44,874 bases of DNA from Haemophilus quentini (GTDB lineage Bacteria > Pseudomonadota > Gammaproteobacteria > Enterobacterales > Pasteurellaceae): assembly GCA_001752465.1 (NCBI GenBank), contig MDJB01000009.1:1-44874 (forward strand), read 5' to 3'. Of this stretch, positions 17,535-27,128 are shown one piece after another (positions within the stretch are counted from its first letter, which is position 1; the number at the start of each line of letters is the position of its first letter). Below the pieces are notes generated by a model that saw only the letters and a list, made by a program, of their open reading frames with translations, was not told where the DNA came from and made no database searches. The translations under genes and the position numbers were made by a program.

Positions 17535-19514
17535 ATGCATAACGAAAACTTAAAAGAATTGACCGTGCGAGGGATCATCCTCGGCGCATTGATTACGGTG
17601 ATTTTCACTGCATCCAATGTGTATCTCGGTTTAAAAGTGGGGATGACATTTGCTTCATCTATTCCAGCGGCCGTCATTTCTATGGCGGTACTCAAATTTT
17701 TCAAAGATTCCAGTATTCTTGAAAATAACATGGTGCAAACACAAGCATCTTCAGCGGGAACACTTTCTTCTGTGATTTTCGTCTTACCAGGCTTATTAAT
17801 GATGGGTTACTGGCAAGACTTCCCGTTCTGGCAAACTATGTTGATTTGTGCTGCGGGTGGTACATTGGGCGTGTTATTCACCATTCCATTACGCCGTGCG
17901 ATGGTGGTAAACAGTGATTTACCTTACCCTGAAGGTGTAGCGGCTGCAGAAATCTTAAAAGCGGGTAATCATGCAGATGGCGTGAAAGATATTGCTTACG
18001 GTGGTGTTTTAGCGGGATTAGTTGCATTTTTAACTAATGGTTTACGCATTATGGCTGATGGCGCAAGCGCTTGGATTCAAACTGGTAAAGCAGCTTTCCA
18101 ATTACCAATGGGCTTCTCACTTGCCTTACTTGGTGCGGGTTATTTAATTGGTATCGTAGGTGGTATTGCGATGTTGATCGGTGTTATTTTGACTTGGGGT
18201 GTGGCTGTGCCATATTTCACTATGTCTGGTGATATCGCAGCAGATGCAAGCTTAATTGATGCCGCAATGGTGGTTTGGAAAACGAAAGTACGCTTTATTG
18301 GTGTAGGTACAATTGGTATCGCAGCGATTTGGACATTACTTATTTTAATGAAACCAATGATTGAAGGGATGGTACATTCTTTCCGTATGTTGAAAGGTGG
18401 ACAGGCTGAATCTGAGCATCGCGTTGATATCGACCTTTCTCCAAAAACGATGATTTATATCTTAATCGCGACAGTTGTGTTAATTGTTATTTCATTACAT
18501 CACTTTATCGCATCTGCACCGATTTCACCTGAGCTTTCCATTTTATTAGTTGTAGTTTGTACTTTCTTAGCGGTATTTATCGGCTTCTTCGTAGCTGCAG
18601 CTTCTGGTTATATGGCGGGTTTAGTGGGTTCATCTTCAAGCCCAATTTCTGGTATCGGGATTATTTCTGTTATCGTGATTTCATTGGTGTTGGTGTCAAT
18701 CGGTAATGCATCTGGCTTATTTGAAACCGTAGATGGTCAGAAATTTTTGACCGCACTTACACTCTTTACTGCGTCAATTGTATTAACCACAGCAACGATT
18801 TCTAATGATAACTTGCAAGATTTAAAAACCGGTTTATTAGTAGATGCGACACCTTGGCGTCAACAAGTAGCATTAATTATCGGCTGCTTTGTCGGTGCGC
18901 TTGTTATCGCACCAGTATTAGAAATCTTATATCACGCGTATGGTTTCAGCGGTGCGTTGCCACGTCCAGATATGGATCCTTCACAGGCTCTATCTGCACC
19001 ACAAGCAACATTAATGACCACCATTTCTCAAGGTATTTTCACAAATAAATTGGAATGGACTTACATCTTAACTGGTGTAGGTTTAGGTGCTGTGTTAATT
19101 ACGATTGATGCATTCTTGAAAAAAGTCAGCAATAAAGTCTTTGGCTTGCCAGTTATTGCTGTGGGGATTGGTATTTACTTACCACCATCAATTAATATGC
19201 CTGTTATTGTTGGTGCATTCTTAGCGTGGATCATGACTCGTCATATTGCAAAACTTGGTAATAAAGAAGTGTCAGCTAAAGCAGAACGTTTCGGTACGCT
19301 TTTCTCTGCAGGTTTAATCGTAGGTGAAAGTTTAATGGGTGTCATTTTAGCATTCATTATTGCGGCTTCTGTTACCACTGGTGGTTCTGAAGCGCCATTA
19401 TCCTTAAATCTTGAAAATTGGGATACTATTGGCGAGTGGTTAGGTTTAATCGTATTTATCGTGGGCATTGTGATTTTTGCATCTCGCGTATTGCGTGCGA
19501 AAAAATCTGATTAA
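17535..19514 (+). CDS. OPT-family oligopeptide transporter
   Basis: A 659-residue inner-membrane protein with about 15 hydrophobic segments along its whole length. The N-terminal LTVRGIILGALITVIFTASNVYLG segment and PYPEGVAAAEILKAG at residues 132-146 are hallmarks of the bacterial oligopeptide transporter (OPT) family, which takes up peptides, or metal-siderophore complexes in some members. The exact substrate cannot be read from sequence. Start is supported by AAGGA 9 nt upstream. Terminator at 19533. It contains an uptake sequence at 18752. Confidence 0.85.
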   Translation: MHNENLKELTVRGIILGALITVIFTASNVYLGLKVGMTFASSIPAAVISMAVLKFFKDSSILENNMVQTQASSAGTLSSVIFVLPGLLMMGYWQDFPFWQTMLICAAGGTLGVLFTIPLRRAMVVNSDLPYPEGVAAAEILKAGNHADGVKDIAYGGVLAGLVAFLTNGLRIMADGASAWIQTGKAAFQLPMGFSLALLGAGYLIGIVGGIAMLIGVILTWGVAVPYFTMSGDIAADASLIDAAMVVWKTKVRFIGVGTIGIAAIWTLLILMKPMIEGMVHSFRMLKGGQAESEHRVDIDLSPKTMIYILIATVVLIVISLHHFIASAPISPELSILLVVVCTFLAVFIGFFVAAASGYMAGLVGSSSSPISGIGIISVIVISLVLVSIGNASGLFETVDGQKFLTALTLFTASIVLTTATISNDNLQDLKTGLLVDATPWRQQVALIIGCFVGALVIAPVLEILYHAYGFSGALPRPDMDPSQALSAPQATLMTTISQGIFTNKLEWTYILTGVGLGAVLITIDAFLKKVSNKVFGLPVIAVGIGIYLPPSINMPVIVGAFLAWIMTRHIAKLGNKEVSAKAERFGTLFSAGLIVGESLMGVILAFIIAASVTTGGSEAPLSLNLENWDTIGEWLGLIVFIVGIVIFASRVLRAKKSD

Positions 19515-19532
19515 TCTTTAAATTTATTTTAG

Positions 19533-19564
19533 AATAGGCTACCTTTTAGATAGCCTATTTTTTT
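19533..19564 (+). terminator. Terminator between the OPT gene and the next gene
   Basis: AATAGGCTA (19533-19541) pairs with TAGCCTATT (19551-19559), followed by seven T's. The next start codon (19568) begins only about 4 bp after the T-run. Confidence 0.85.
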
Positions 19565-19567
19565 ATT

Positions 19568-19984
19568 ATGAAATCTTATTTAAAAACACTTATTTTTTTC
19601 CCTCTGATTTTACAGGTAATCGTCACCGCACTTTTGATTTGGTTCGATGATGATTCAAGTGGCGTTATCGTTCCTTTTTCTAGCTATGCTCTCACAGCAT
19701 TTCTTCTTGCCACCATTCCTGCATTTTTAACCGCACTTTTAGCCGCAAAATTCCGTTACACACGTTATAACATTGCTTCGATTGTATTAGTTTCATCGAT
19801 CATTTCATTTGTTTACTGCAATATGGCATCTTATTTTTATTTGCTATTGCTCGGCGAACAAGACATTTCCTTTTGGAGCTGGTTGACCGAAGGGGGATTA
19901 TCCCTCGGGCTAATAAGCACATGCGGAATGGTGTTTTATGCTCTATTTGTGATGCCGTGGTTGCTGCCAAAAACAAGAGAATAA
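19568..19984 (+). CDS. Small inner-membrane protein of unknown function
   Basis: A 138-residue protein with four hydrophobic segments (about residues 6-24, 35-58, 72-92, 105-130). I do not recognise the family. It precedes cysQ by 4 bp and probably shares its transcript. The ATG follows directly on a terminator T-run and has no Shine-Dalgarno sequence. No alternative start is available before residue 80 or so. Two uptake sequences lie within it (19624, 19731), coding for the common TAL peptide. Confidence 0.7.
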   Translation: MKSYLKTLIFFPLILQVIVTALLIWFDDDSSGVIVPFSSYALTAFLLATIPAFLTALLAAKFRYTRYNIASIVLVSSIISFVYCNMASYFYLLLLGEQDISFWSWLTEGGLSLGLISTCGMVFYALFVMPWLLPKTRE

Positions 19985-19988
19985 TTTT

Positions 19989-20798
19989 ATGCTGACGCTA
20001 AACGAACATTTACTTAATCAAGTATTGCTGATGGCTTATCAAGCGGGTAAGCATTTGCAACAGTTTTATCAAAAACAAGTTCATGTTGAATTGAAAGAAG
20101 ACAACACACCTGTGACGGAAGCGGATCTTTTTGTGAGTCAATTTTTAACCGAAAAATTGACCGCACTTTTCCCTAATGTCCCTGTTCTTTCGGAAGAAAA
20201 TTGTCATATTTCCTTTGAAGAACGTAAAAATTGGAAAGAATATTGGTTGATTGATCCTCTTGATGGCACACAACAATTTATTAATCGCACCGATCAATTT
20301 TCTGTTTTGATAACCTTAGTTCGTAAAAATAAACCAGTATTAAGCATTATTCATGCACCAATTTTATCGACAACTTATTATGCAATGGATAATTTCGGAG
20401 CGTTTAAAAAACAACTGGATCAGGTAAAAAAACTCACTAAAAACACGACAAATTTTGACCGCCCTTTACGAATTGCGGTAGGTGCAACCACTTCACAAGA
20501 AAAAGTGCGGTCAATTTTGCCGAAGGATTTTCCTTATGAATTTGTTGTGGTTGGTTCAAGTAGCTTAAAAAGCGGTTTAGTGGCTGAAGGTGCAGTAGAT
20601 TGTTATGTTCGTCTAGGACAAACAGGCGAATGGGATACCGCTGGTGCTGAAGTGCTGCTGGGTGAAACTCACGGTGCCATTTTTGACTCTCATTTTGAGC
20701 CTTTAACCTATAACCAACGTGAAACCTTGATTAATCCGCATTTTGTCATGGTGGGCGATCAATCGCTCGATTGGCGTTCTATCTTTCAATTTAATTGA
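19989..20798 (+). CDS. cysQ: 3'(2'),5'-bisphosphate nucleotidase
   Basis: A 269-residue member of the inositol monophosphatase superfamily. It hydrolyses adenosine 3',5'-bisphosphate, a by-product of sulfate assimilation and acyl-carrier transfer, to AMP. The metal-binding motifs are clear: PVTEADL, VLSEEN, WLIDPLDGTQQFI (about residues 90-102) and GEWDTAGAEVLL in the C-terminal part. Contains uptake sequences in both orientations (20160 and 20503). It lies 4 bp after the membrane protein gene; zwf follows 74 bp later with its own SD. Confidence 0.93.
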   Translation: MLTLNEHLLNQVLLMAYQAGKHLQQFYQKQVHVELKEDNTPVTEADLFVSQFLTEKLTALFPNVPVLSEENCHISFEERKNWKEYWLIDPLDGTQQFINRTDQFSVLITLVRKNKPVLSIIHAPILSTTYYAMDNFGAFKKQLDQVKKLTKNTTNFDRPLRIAVGATTSQEKVRSILPKDFPYEFVVVGSSSLKSGLVAEGAVDCYVRLGQTGEWDTAGAEVLLGETHGAIFDSHFEPLTYNQRETLINPHFVMVGDQSLDWRSIFQFN

Positions 20799-20872
20799 TT
20801 GGTTCGATTGGTTTTTTTCTCTAGAATACGGCATTATTTTCGACATTACTCGGAATCTTATAAGGAATAATT

Positions 20873-22357
20873 ATGCAAACTGATAATAACTGTATCGTCA
20901 TTTTTGGCGCGTCTGGTGACTTAACTCACCGTAAACTCATTCCAGCCCTTTATAATCTCTACAAAATCGGGCGTTTGAGTGAAAACTTTTCCGTTCTAGG
21001 TGTTGCACGTTCTGACTTGAACGATGAAACTTTCCGCGAAAAAATGCGTGAGGCGTTAATCCATAATGAAGAAACAACACCAGAAACCTTAGATGCTTTC
21101 TGCTCCCATCTTTATTACCAAGCTGTGAATACTTCGGATGCTCAAGATTATGGCAAACTTGTTCCACGCTTAGATGATCTTCATGATAAATATAAAACTT
21201 GTGGTAACACGCTTTACTATATGTCTACTCCGCCAAGTCTTTATGGAGTGATTCCTGAGTGTTTGGCTGCACATGGTTTAAATACGGAAGAATATGGCTG
21301 GAAGCGTATTATTGTTGAAAAACCTTTTGGTTACGATGAAAAAACAGCGCAAGCGTTAGACGTACAAATCCATCGTTTCTTTGAAGAACACCAAATTTAT
21401 CGTATCGACCATTATTTAGGTAAAGAAACCGTTCAAAACTTGCTCGTATTACGTTTTTCAAATGGTTGGTTTGAACCGCTTTGGAACCGTAATTTCATTG
21501 ATTATGTAGAAATTACTGGTGCAGAATCTATAGGCGTGGAAGAGCGCGGTGGCTATTATGATGGTTCTGGCGCAATGCGCGATATGTTCCAAAACCATTT
21601 ATTGCAAGTATTAGCGATGGTGGCAATGGAGCCGCCAGCGATTATTAATGCGAATTCAATGCGTGATGAAGTGGCAAAAGTGATGCATAGTTTGCGTCCA
21701 TTAACTGCCGAAGATATGGAGAATAACCTTGTTTTGGGTCAATACACTGCGGCTGAAATTAACGGCAAAATGGAAAACGGCTATCTAGAAGAAAAAGGTG
21801 TACCAGCAGATTCTCGCACTGAAACCTACATCGCATTGCGTTGTGAAATTGAAAACTGGCGTTGGGCTGGTGTGCCATTCTATGTCCGTACGGGTAAACG
21901 CTTACTGGCTCGTGTGACTGAAATTGTGATCCATTTTAAAACTACGCCACATCCTGTATTCAGTCAAAATGCACCAGAGAATAAATTGATTATTCGTATT
22001 CAACCTGATGAAGCGATTTCAATGCGTTTTGGTTTGAAAAAACCAGGTGCAGGTTTTGAAGCGAAAGAAGTATCAATGGATTTCCGTTATGCAGATTTAG
22101 CAGGCGCACAAGTATTAACCGCTTATGAACGCTTATTGTTAGATGCGATGAAAGGCGATGCCACCTTGTTTGCTCGTACTGATGCTGTGCATGCCGCATG
22201 GAAATTTGTGCAACCGATTTTAGATTACAAAGCTAATGGTGGTCGTATTCATGAGTATGAAGCAGGCACTTGGGGTCCTGTGGCTGCCGATAAATTAATT
22301 GCAAAACAAGGCAAGGTTTGGCGTAAACCGACAGGTTTAATGAAGAAAAAAGTTTAA
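20873..22357 (+). CDS. zwf: Glucose-6-phosphate 1-dehydrogenase
   Basis: A 494-residue enzyme that opens the oxidative pentose phosphate pathway by converting glucose-6-phosphate to 6-phosphogluconolactone, yielding NADPH. The nucleotide-binding fingerprint [13 protein letters not shown] is at residues 9-21 and the substrate/active-site motif [14 protein letters not shown] is near 176-189. AAGGAATA precedes the ATG. First gene of a run with pgl and gnd, which carry out the next two steps. A 69-bp inverted-repeat element separates zwf from pgl. Confidence 0.97.
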   Translation: MQTDNNCIVIFGASGDLTHRKLIPALYNLYKIGRLSENFSVLGVARSDLNDETFREKMREALIHNEETTPETLDAFCSHLYYQAVNTSDAQDYGKLVPRLDDLHDKYKTCGNTLYYMSTPPSLYGVIPECLAAHGLNTEEYGWKRIIVEKPFGYDEKTAQALDVQIHRFFEEHQIYRIDHYLGKETVQNLLVLRFSNGWFEPLWNRNFIDYVEITGAESIGVEERGGYYDGSGAMRDMFQNHLLQVLAMVAMEPPAIINANSMRDEVAKVMHSLRPLTAEDMENNLVLGQYTAAEINGKMENGYLEEKGVPADSRTETYIALRCEIENWRWAGVPFYVRTGKRLLARVTEIVIHFKTTPHPVFSQNAPENKLIIRIQPDEAISMRFGLKKPGAGFEAKEVSMDFRYADLAGAQVLTAYERLLLDAMKGDATLFARTDAVHAAWKFVQPILDYKANGGRIHEYEAGTWGPVAADKLIAKQGKVWRKPTGLMKKKV

Positions 22358-22367
22358 TTCATCTAAT

Positions 22368-22436
22368 GTAGGGTGGGCTTTAGCCCACCTATCTTAATAT
22401 CGAACATAATAAATTGTGGGCTAAACCCCACTCTAC
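22368..22436. repeat. 69-bp inverted-repeat element between zwf and pgl
   Basis: The ends 22368-22389 and 22415-22436 are inverted copies of one 22-bp sequence (19 of 22 match), separated by 25 bp. Each copy is itself a hairpin (GTGGGC...GCCCAC type). The element fills nearly the whole 88-bp gap, ending 9 bp before the pgl start. It resembles REP/MITE-type intergenic palindromes. Confidence 0.7.
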
Positions 22437-22445
22437 GGAAAATCA

Positions 22446-23144
22446 ATGAACTATATCAGCTTCCCAACGGCTCAACACGCAGTCGATAAAATTGCACAAG
22501 AATTTGTGATTTATAGCCAATTAACTCACCCTGTGCATATTTCCCTTTCTGGTGGTTCAACGCCTAAGTTGCTATTTAAAACTTTAGCCAAATCACCTTA
22601 TGCAGAACAAATTAACTGGAAAAATCTGCATTTTTGGTGGGGAGATGATCGTATGGTTCCGCCATCTGATCCTGAAAGCAACTATGGCGAAGTGCAAAAA
22701 CTTTTATTCGATCATATTCAAATTCCAGCAGAAAATATTCACCGAATTTGTGGCGAAAATGAACCGCACTTTGAACTAAAACGCTTCGAAGAAGAATTAA
22801 GTGCGGTCATTCCAAACGGTGTTTTTGATTGGATTATTTTAGGTATGGGAACTGACGGTCATACCGTTTCTCTCTTCCCACATCAAACCAATTTTGATGA
22901 TGAAAACCTTGCGGTCATTGCAAAACATCCTGAAAGTGGTCAAATTCGCATTTCTAAAACAGCTAAACTCATTGAACAAGCCAAACGCATTACCTACTTA
23001 GTAACGGGCGAAAGCAAAGCGGATATTTTAAAAGAAATCCAAACGACTCCAGCAGAAAACCTACCTTACCCTGCTGCAAAAATTAAAGCAAAAAATGGCG
23101 TGACGGAATGGTATTTAGATAAAGCGGCGGCTAAATTGCTATAA
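22446..23144 (+). CDS. pgl: 6-phosphogluconolactonase
   Basis: A 232-residue cytosolic enzyme (DevB type) that hydrolyses 6-phosphogluconolactone, the product of Zwf. Family motifs are LSGGSTPKLLFKTL (about residues 35-48), WWGDDRMVPPSDPESNYG and ILGMGTDGHTVSLFP. The ribosome site (CGGAAAA) is weak and lies at the edge of the inverted-repeat element. It also contains two oppositely oriented uptake sequences (22764 and 22800). Confidence 0.96.
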   Translation: MNYISFPTAQHAVDKIAQEFVIYSQLTHPVHISLSGGSTPKLLFKTLAKSPYAEQINWKNLHFWWGDDRMVPPSDPESNYGEVQKLLFDHIQIPAENIHRICGENEPHFELKRFEEELSAVIPNGVFDWIILGMGTDGHTVSLFPHQTNFDDENLAVIAKHPESGQIRISKTAKLIEQAKRITYLVTGESKADILKEIQTTPAENLPYPAAKIKAKNGVTEWYLDKAAAKLL

Positions 23145-23176
23145 CAGGTTGGCATCAAATATTACAGGCTTGCAAA

Positions 23177-23569
23177 ATGATAGACTACAAAGTGAATGAA
23201 CCGATTTCAGTTAAACAATTTATTGAATTGCTAAATAAAACAACGCTCGGAGCACGCCGTCCGTTAGAGGATGAAAAACGAATCGCAGCGATGTTGCATC
23301 ATGCGGATTTATTAATCACAGCTTGGGATGGTGAACAATTAGTGGGCATAGCACGTTCCGTGACGGATTTTGCCTATTGCTGTTATTTATCTGATTTAGC
23401 GGTTGATGAACAATATCAAAAACAAGGTATCGGTTTACAGTTAATTGAACATACTAAACAAGCCTTACATCCACAAGCCAAAATCGTGCTGTTATCGGCG
23501 CCACAAGCCGTGGATTATTATCCGCATATTGGATTTACTCAACATATGAGCGCATGGACGAAGAGTTAA
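23177..23569 (+). CDS. GNAT-family N-acetyltransferase
   Basis: A 130-residue acetyltransferase. The acetyl-CoA-binding motif is DLAVDEQYQKQGIGLQLIEH (about residues 72-91, with the QxxGIG turn), followed by the strand IVLLSAPQAVDYYPHIGF typical of the family's C-terminus. The substrate is unknown. It sits between pgl and gnd without being a pathway enzyme; the 32-bp gap from pgl suggests co-transcription. Confidence 0.88.
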   Translation: MIDYKVNEPISVKQFIELLNKTTLGARRPLEDEKRIAAMLHHADLLITAWDGEQLVGIARSVTDFAYCCYLSDLAVDEQYQKQGIGLQLIEHTKQALHPQAKIVLLSAPQAVDYYPHIGFTQHMSAWTKS

Positions 23570-23629
23570 TTTATTAGCATTGTACGGATTAAAATAAGAT
23601 ATAGATGAATCAGATTCGGAGCGATTTTA

Positions 23630-23962
23630 ATGTTGAATTTAGATAATAAAAAATTCGTTGCTGTTGAAAATACATCAAATGGTGAGGTGAGTAGCCAAAC
23701 AGAATTTCATTACCATCAACAAGGTAAAATGATTTGGGCCGAATATGGTGGCGGTGAAATTTTAAAAGGCTTTTTAATTGGGAAATGGATTGACAATACT
23801 CAAATTGAATTTACATATCAACATTTAAATCAATCTCTAGAAAATCGTTTGGGGCGTTGCTGTACAACATTTTCTTTAGAAAATAGTAAACTCATCGGTC
23901 ATGAAAAATGGCAGTGGCTAGACACGTTAGAGCAAGGCAGCTCTTTAATTAGAGAAATTTAA
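23630..23962 (+). CDS. Small conserved protein, often mislabelled N-acetylglutamate synthase
   Basis: A 110-residue protein without signal peptide or membrane segment. The opening KFVAVENTSNGEVSSQTEFHY, the middle AEYGGGEILKGFLIG and the end HEKWQWLDTLEQGSS match a small family also found in Firmicutes, where many entries are named N-acetylglutamate synthase without experimental support. It is too short for that fold and no catalytic residues can be assigned. Its place between a GNAT gene and gnd gives no clear functional hint. Confidence 0.75.
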   Translation: MLNLDNKKFVAVENTSNGEVSSQTEFHYHQQGKMIWAEYGGGEILKGFLIGKWIDNTQIEFTYQHLNQSLENRLGRCCTTFSLENSKLIGHEKWQWLDTLEQGSSLIREI

Positions 23963-24061
23963 AAGAAGTTTTGCTATAGAATATCTGAGACAACCTTCTT
24001 ATACTTTACAATAAATAACTAAATGATAGGTGCATCCGTACCTCACAAACAGGAGAAAACA

Positions 24062-25516
24062 ATGTCAGTAAAAGGCGACATCGGTGTTATCGGCTTGGCC
24101 GTAATGGGGCAAAACCTCATTTTAAATATGAATGATCACGGCTTTAAAGTGGTGGCATATAATCGTACCACATCTAAAGTGGATGAATTTTTACAAGGTT
24201 CGGCAAAAGGCACCAATATTATTGGCGCATATTCTTTAGAAGATTTAGCTGCTAAATTAGAAAAACCACGTAAAGTGATGTTAATGGTGCGTGCAGGTGA
24301 GGTAGTTGATCAGTTTATTGAGGCATTATTACCGCACTTAGAAAAAGGCGACATCATTATCGATGGCGGTAACTCAAACTACCCAGATACAAATCGTCGT
24401 GTAAAAGCATTGGCAGAGAAAGGTATTCGCTTTATTGGCTCGGGGGTTTCAGGTGGTGAAGAAGGCGCGCGTCATGGACCATCTATCATGCCTGGTGGTA
24501 ACCACGAAGCATGGCCATATGTTAAACCAATCTTCCAAGCAATCTCTGCTAAAACAGAACAAGGCGAACCTTGCTGTGACTGGGTTGGTGGTGAAGGCGC
24601 AGGCCACTTCGTGAAAATGGTTCACAATGGTATCGAATACGGCGATATGCAATTAATCTGTGAAGCTTACCAATTCTTAAAAGAAGGTTTAGGCTTAAGC
24701 TATGACGAAATGCAAGCTATCTTCGCAGAATGGAAAAAAACTGAACTTGATAGCTATCTAATCGATATCACTACCGACATTCTTGGTTATAAAGATGCCG
24801 ATGGTGAGCCATTAGTTGAAAAAATCTTAGATACCGCTGGTCAAAAAGGGACAGGTAAATGGACGGGTATCAACGCATTAGATTTTGGTATTCCATTAAC
24901 CTTAATCACTGAATCTGTCTTTGCTCGTTGCGTCTCTTCATTTAAAGATCAACGTGTTGCCGCTAACCAATTATTTGGCAAAACAATTCAACCTGTTGAA
25001 GGCGATAAAAAAGTTTGGATTGAAGCGGTACGTAAAGCCTTATTGGCGTCAAAAATCATTTCTTACGCACAAGGCTTTATGCTGATTCGTGAAGCCTCTG
25101 AACAATTCGGCTGGAACATCAATTACGGCGCAACAGCGTTATTATGGCGTGAAGGTTGTATTATCCGTAGCCGTTTCTTAGGTAACATTCGTGATGCATA
25201 CAAAGCGAACCCAGATTTAATCTTCTTAGGTTCAGATAGTTACTTCAAAGGCATTTTAGAAAATGCATTAAGTGACTGGCGTAAAGTGGTGGCAAAATCT
25301 ATCGAAGTAGGTATCCCAATGCCTTGTATGGCGTCTGCAATCACTTTCTTAGATGGTTATACTTCAGCACATTTACCAGCAAACTTATTGCAAGCACAAC
25401 GTGACTACTTCGGGGCGCACACTTACGAGCGTACTGATAAACCACGTGGCGAATTCTTCCATACTAACTGGACTGGTCGGGGTGGGAATATAGCCTCTAC
25501 CACTTATGATGTGTAG
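24062..25516 (+). CDS. gnd: 6-phosphogluconate dehydrogenase (decarboxylating)
   Basis: A 484-residue enzyme that oxidises 6-phosphogluconate to ribulose-5-phosphate, giving NADPH and CO2. The nucleotide fingerprint VIGLAVMGQNLILN is at residues 8-21, and the signature IIDGGNSNYPDT and the catalytic VKMVHNGIEYGDMQL follow. I chose the ATG at 24062 because AGGAG lies 7 nt upstream; an ATG at 24023 would add 13 residues of no similarity. It ends in an uptake-sequence terminator. Its product meets Rpe, encoded at 33183-33857. Confidence 0.97.
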   Translation: MSVKGDIGVIGLAVMGQNLILNMNDHGFKVVAYNRTTSKVDEFLQGSAKGTNIIGAYSLEDLAAKLEKPRKVMLMVRAGEVVDQFIEALLPHLEKGDIIIDGGNSNYPDTNRRVKALAEKGIRFIGSGVSGGEEGARHGPSIMPGGNHEAWPYVKPIFQAISAKTEQGEPCCDWVGGEGAGHFVKMVHNGIEYGDMQLICEAYQFLKEGLGLSYDEMQAIFAEWKKTELDSYLIDITTDILGYKDADGEPLVEKILDTAGQKGTGKWTGINALDFGIPLTLITESVFARCVSSFKDQRVAANQLFGKTIQPVEGDKKVWIEAVRKALLASKIISYAQGFMLIREASEQFGWNINYGATALLWREGCIIRSRFLGNIRDAYKANPDLIFLGSDSYFKGILENALSDWRKVVAKSIEVGIPMPCMASAITFLDGYTSAHLPANLLQAQRDYFGAHTYERTDKPRGEFFHTNWTGRGGNIASTTYDV

Positions 25517-25531
25517 TTAAAAATATTGATA

Positions 25532-25576
25532 AAAATTACCGCACTTTGAGATATTAAAGTGCGGTAATTTTTTATC
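25532..25576. terminator. gnd terminator made of an inverted uptake-sequence pair
   Basis: AAAATTACCGCACTTT (25532-25547) pairs perfectly over 16 bp with AAAGTGCGGTAATTTT (25556-25571), then more T's. Both arms carry the 9-base uptake core. Confidence 0.92.
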
Positions 25577-25601
25577 TCTTTTTTGTTTATATTTGGGAAA
25601 T

Positions 25602-25628
25602 AAAAAACGGTGCTATTTCAGCACCGTT
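25602..25628 (-). terminator. dcuB terminator
   Basis: AACGGTGC (25606-25613) pairs with GCACCGTT (25621-25628). The minus strand continues with TTTTT. It lies 20 bp past the dcuB stop. Confidence 0.8.
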
Positions 25629-25648
25629 CTTTGTTATCGAATCACATT

Positions 25649-26971
25649 TTAAAGAATAACGTGAGAAAGACCTAAACCGATTAATAAGCAGAAAAGCATG
25701 CTCAATAAACCAGGAATCATAAAGCTGTGGTTTAAAATGTATTTACCGATTTTGGTTGTACCTGTGGTATCGAAGTCAAGAGACGCAATGATTGGGCCAT
25801 AGTTAGGGATAAAGAAGTAACCATTTACTGCCACAAATACACCGATTAATACTGGTGCTGGGATACCTAATGCGATACCAAGTGGGAACAATGTGGCTAC
25901 TGTTGCACCTTGGCTGTTTACTAATACTGAAAGTACAAATAGCGCGAAAGCAAATGCCCATGGTGCAGTTTCAACTAAGCCTTTCACCATTTCTTTTACT
26001 TCAGTCATGTGCGCTTGCATCAATGTATCGCCTAACCATGCAATACCGAAGATTGCGATTACTGCACGCATGCCAGCGTGGAATACAGAACCTTTAGTGA
26101 TTTCAGTGCCATCAGGTTTACAAGTTAAGATGATTAATGCACCAATCGCTAGCATAATGATTTCGATAGTGTGCGCCATACCCATTGGTTTGCCATCGAA
26201 TACTGGACGTAAAGATGGAACTGCCCCCATGATTACAACAAGTAATGCACCAAATAAGAATAAAAAAACAGAAATTTTAGCGGTTTTTCTCACTTCTACT
26301 TCTTTAACTGAAGTGGTAGAAGCAAAAGTATCTGCATATTTTGGATCATTTAAGCGACGTTGATATTCCGGATCATCTTTTAATTCTTTACCCATTTTGT
26401 TTACAAATAAACAAGCAATAAAAATACCTAAGATGGTTGAAGGAATAGTTACCATTAATACGTCGCCAAGATGGATGCCTTGAGGTTCAAGGTAAGCAAC
26501 GACCGCTACAACAGCTGCCGCAATAGGGCTTGCTACGATAGCAAATTGTGATGCGATTACCGCCATTGACATTGGACGTTCTGGACGGATACCATTTTGA
26601 CGGCTCACTTCAGCGATAACTGGTAATACAGAATATGCTACATGGCCAGTGCCCGCTAAGAAAGTGAATAACCAAGTTACTGCTGGAGCGATAAAAGTAA
26701 TGTGTTTAGGATTTCGACGCAAGATTTTGGTTGCGATTTTGATCATATAGTCTAAACCGCCAGCTGCTTGCATTGCCGCTGCCGCTGCTACTACAGCCAT
26801 AATCATAAACATAACATCAATAGGTAAACCTGCTGGTTTTAGACCAAAGCCAAAAGAAAGAATAGCAAGACCTAAACCACCAAATACACCTAAACCGATA
26901 CCACCTACTCGTGCACCCACAAAGATACACAATAATACGATGGCAAATTGTAGTAAGAACATTGCAGACAT
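25649..26971 (-). CDS. dcuB: Anaerobic C4-dicarboxylate transporter
   Basis: A 440-residue inner-membrane antiporter of the DcuA/DcuB family with about 10-12 hydrophobic segments. Recognisable blocks are [73 protein letters not shown] and the C-terminal [18 protein letters not shown]. It exchanges fumarate, malate or aspartate for succinate during fumarate respiration. DcuA and DcuB are hard to separate; dcuB is the usual H. influenzae name. It follows ansB, which produces aspartate, so the pair links asparagine use with dicarboxylate exchange. Start supported by AGGGGG 4 nt upstream of the ATG. Confidence 0.9.
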   Translation of the reverse strand: MSAMFLLQFAIVLLCIFVGARVGGIGLGVFGGLGLAILSFGFGLKPAGLPIDVMFMIMAVVAAAAAMQAAGGLDYMIKIATKILRRNPKHITFIAPAVTWLFTFLAGTGHVAYSVLPVIAEVSRQNGIRPERPMSMAVIASQFAIVASPIAAAVVAVVAYLEPQGIHLGDVLMVTIPSTILGIFIACLFVNKMGKELKDDPEYQRRLNDPKYADTFASTTSVKEVEVRKTAKISVFLFLFGALLVVIMGAVPSLRPVFDGKPMGMAHTIEIIMLAIGALIILTCKPDGTEITKGSVFHAGMRAVIAIFGIAWLGDTLMQAHMTEVKEMVKGLVETAPWAFAFALFVLSVLVNSQGATVATLFPLGIALGIPAPVLIGVFVAVNGYFFIPNYGPIIASLDFDTTGTTKIGKYILNHSFMIPGLLSMLFCLLIGLGLSHVIL

Positions 26972-27080
26972 ACTGCCCCCTAAGTTAATGAAAAAACATC
27001 TTTGTTTTATTTGTTAAAACAGTGCTTAATATAGCAACAAATAGGTATCGATTCCATAACATGGATCAATCAATTGTGGT

Positions 27081-27112
27081 CAAAAGTGCGGTTATTTATA
27101 ACCGCACTTTTG
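27081..27112. terminator. Inverted uptake-sequence pair between ansB and dcuB
   Basis: CAAAAGTGCGGTTA (27081-27094) and TAACCGCACTTTTG (27099-27112) form a perfect 14-bp stem. It lies just after the ansB stop, so it would end or thin ansB transcription before dcuB. The T-run on the minus strand is poor. Confidence 0.75.
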
Positions 27113-27128
27113 TTTATTACAATTGATC

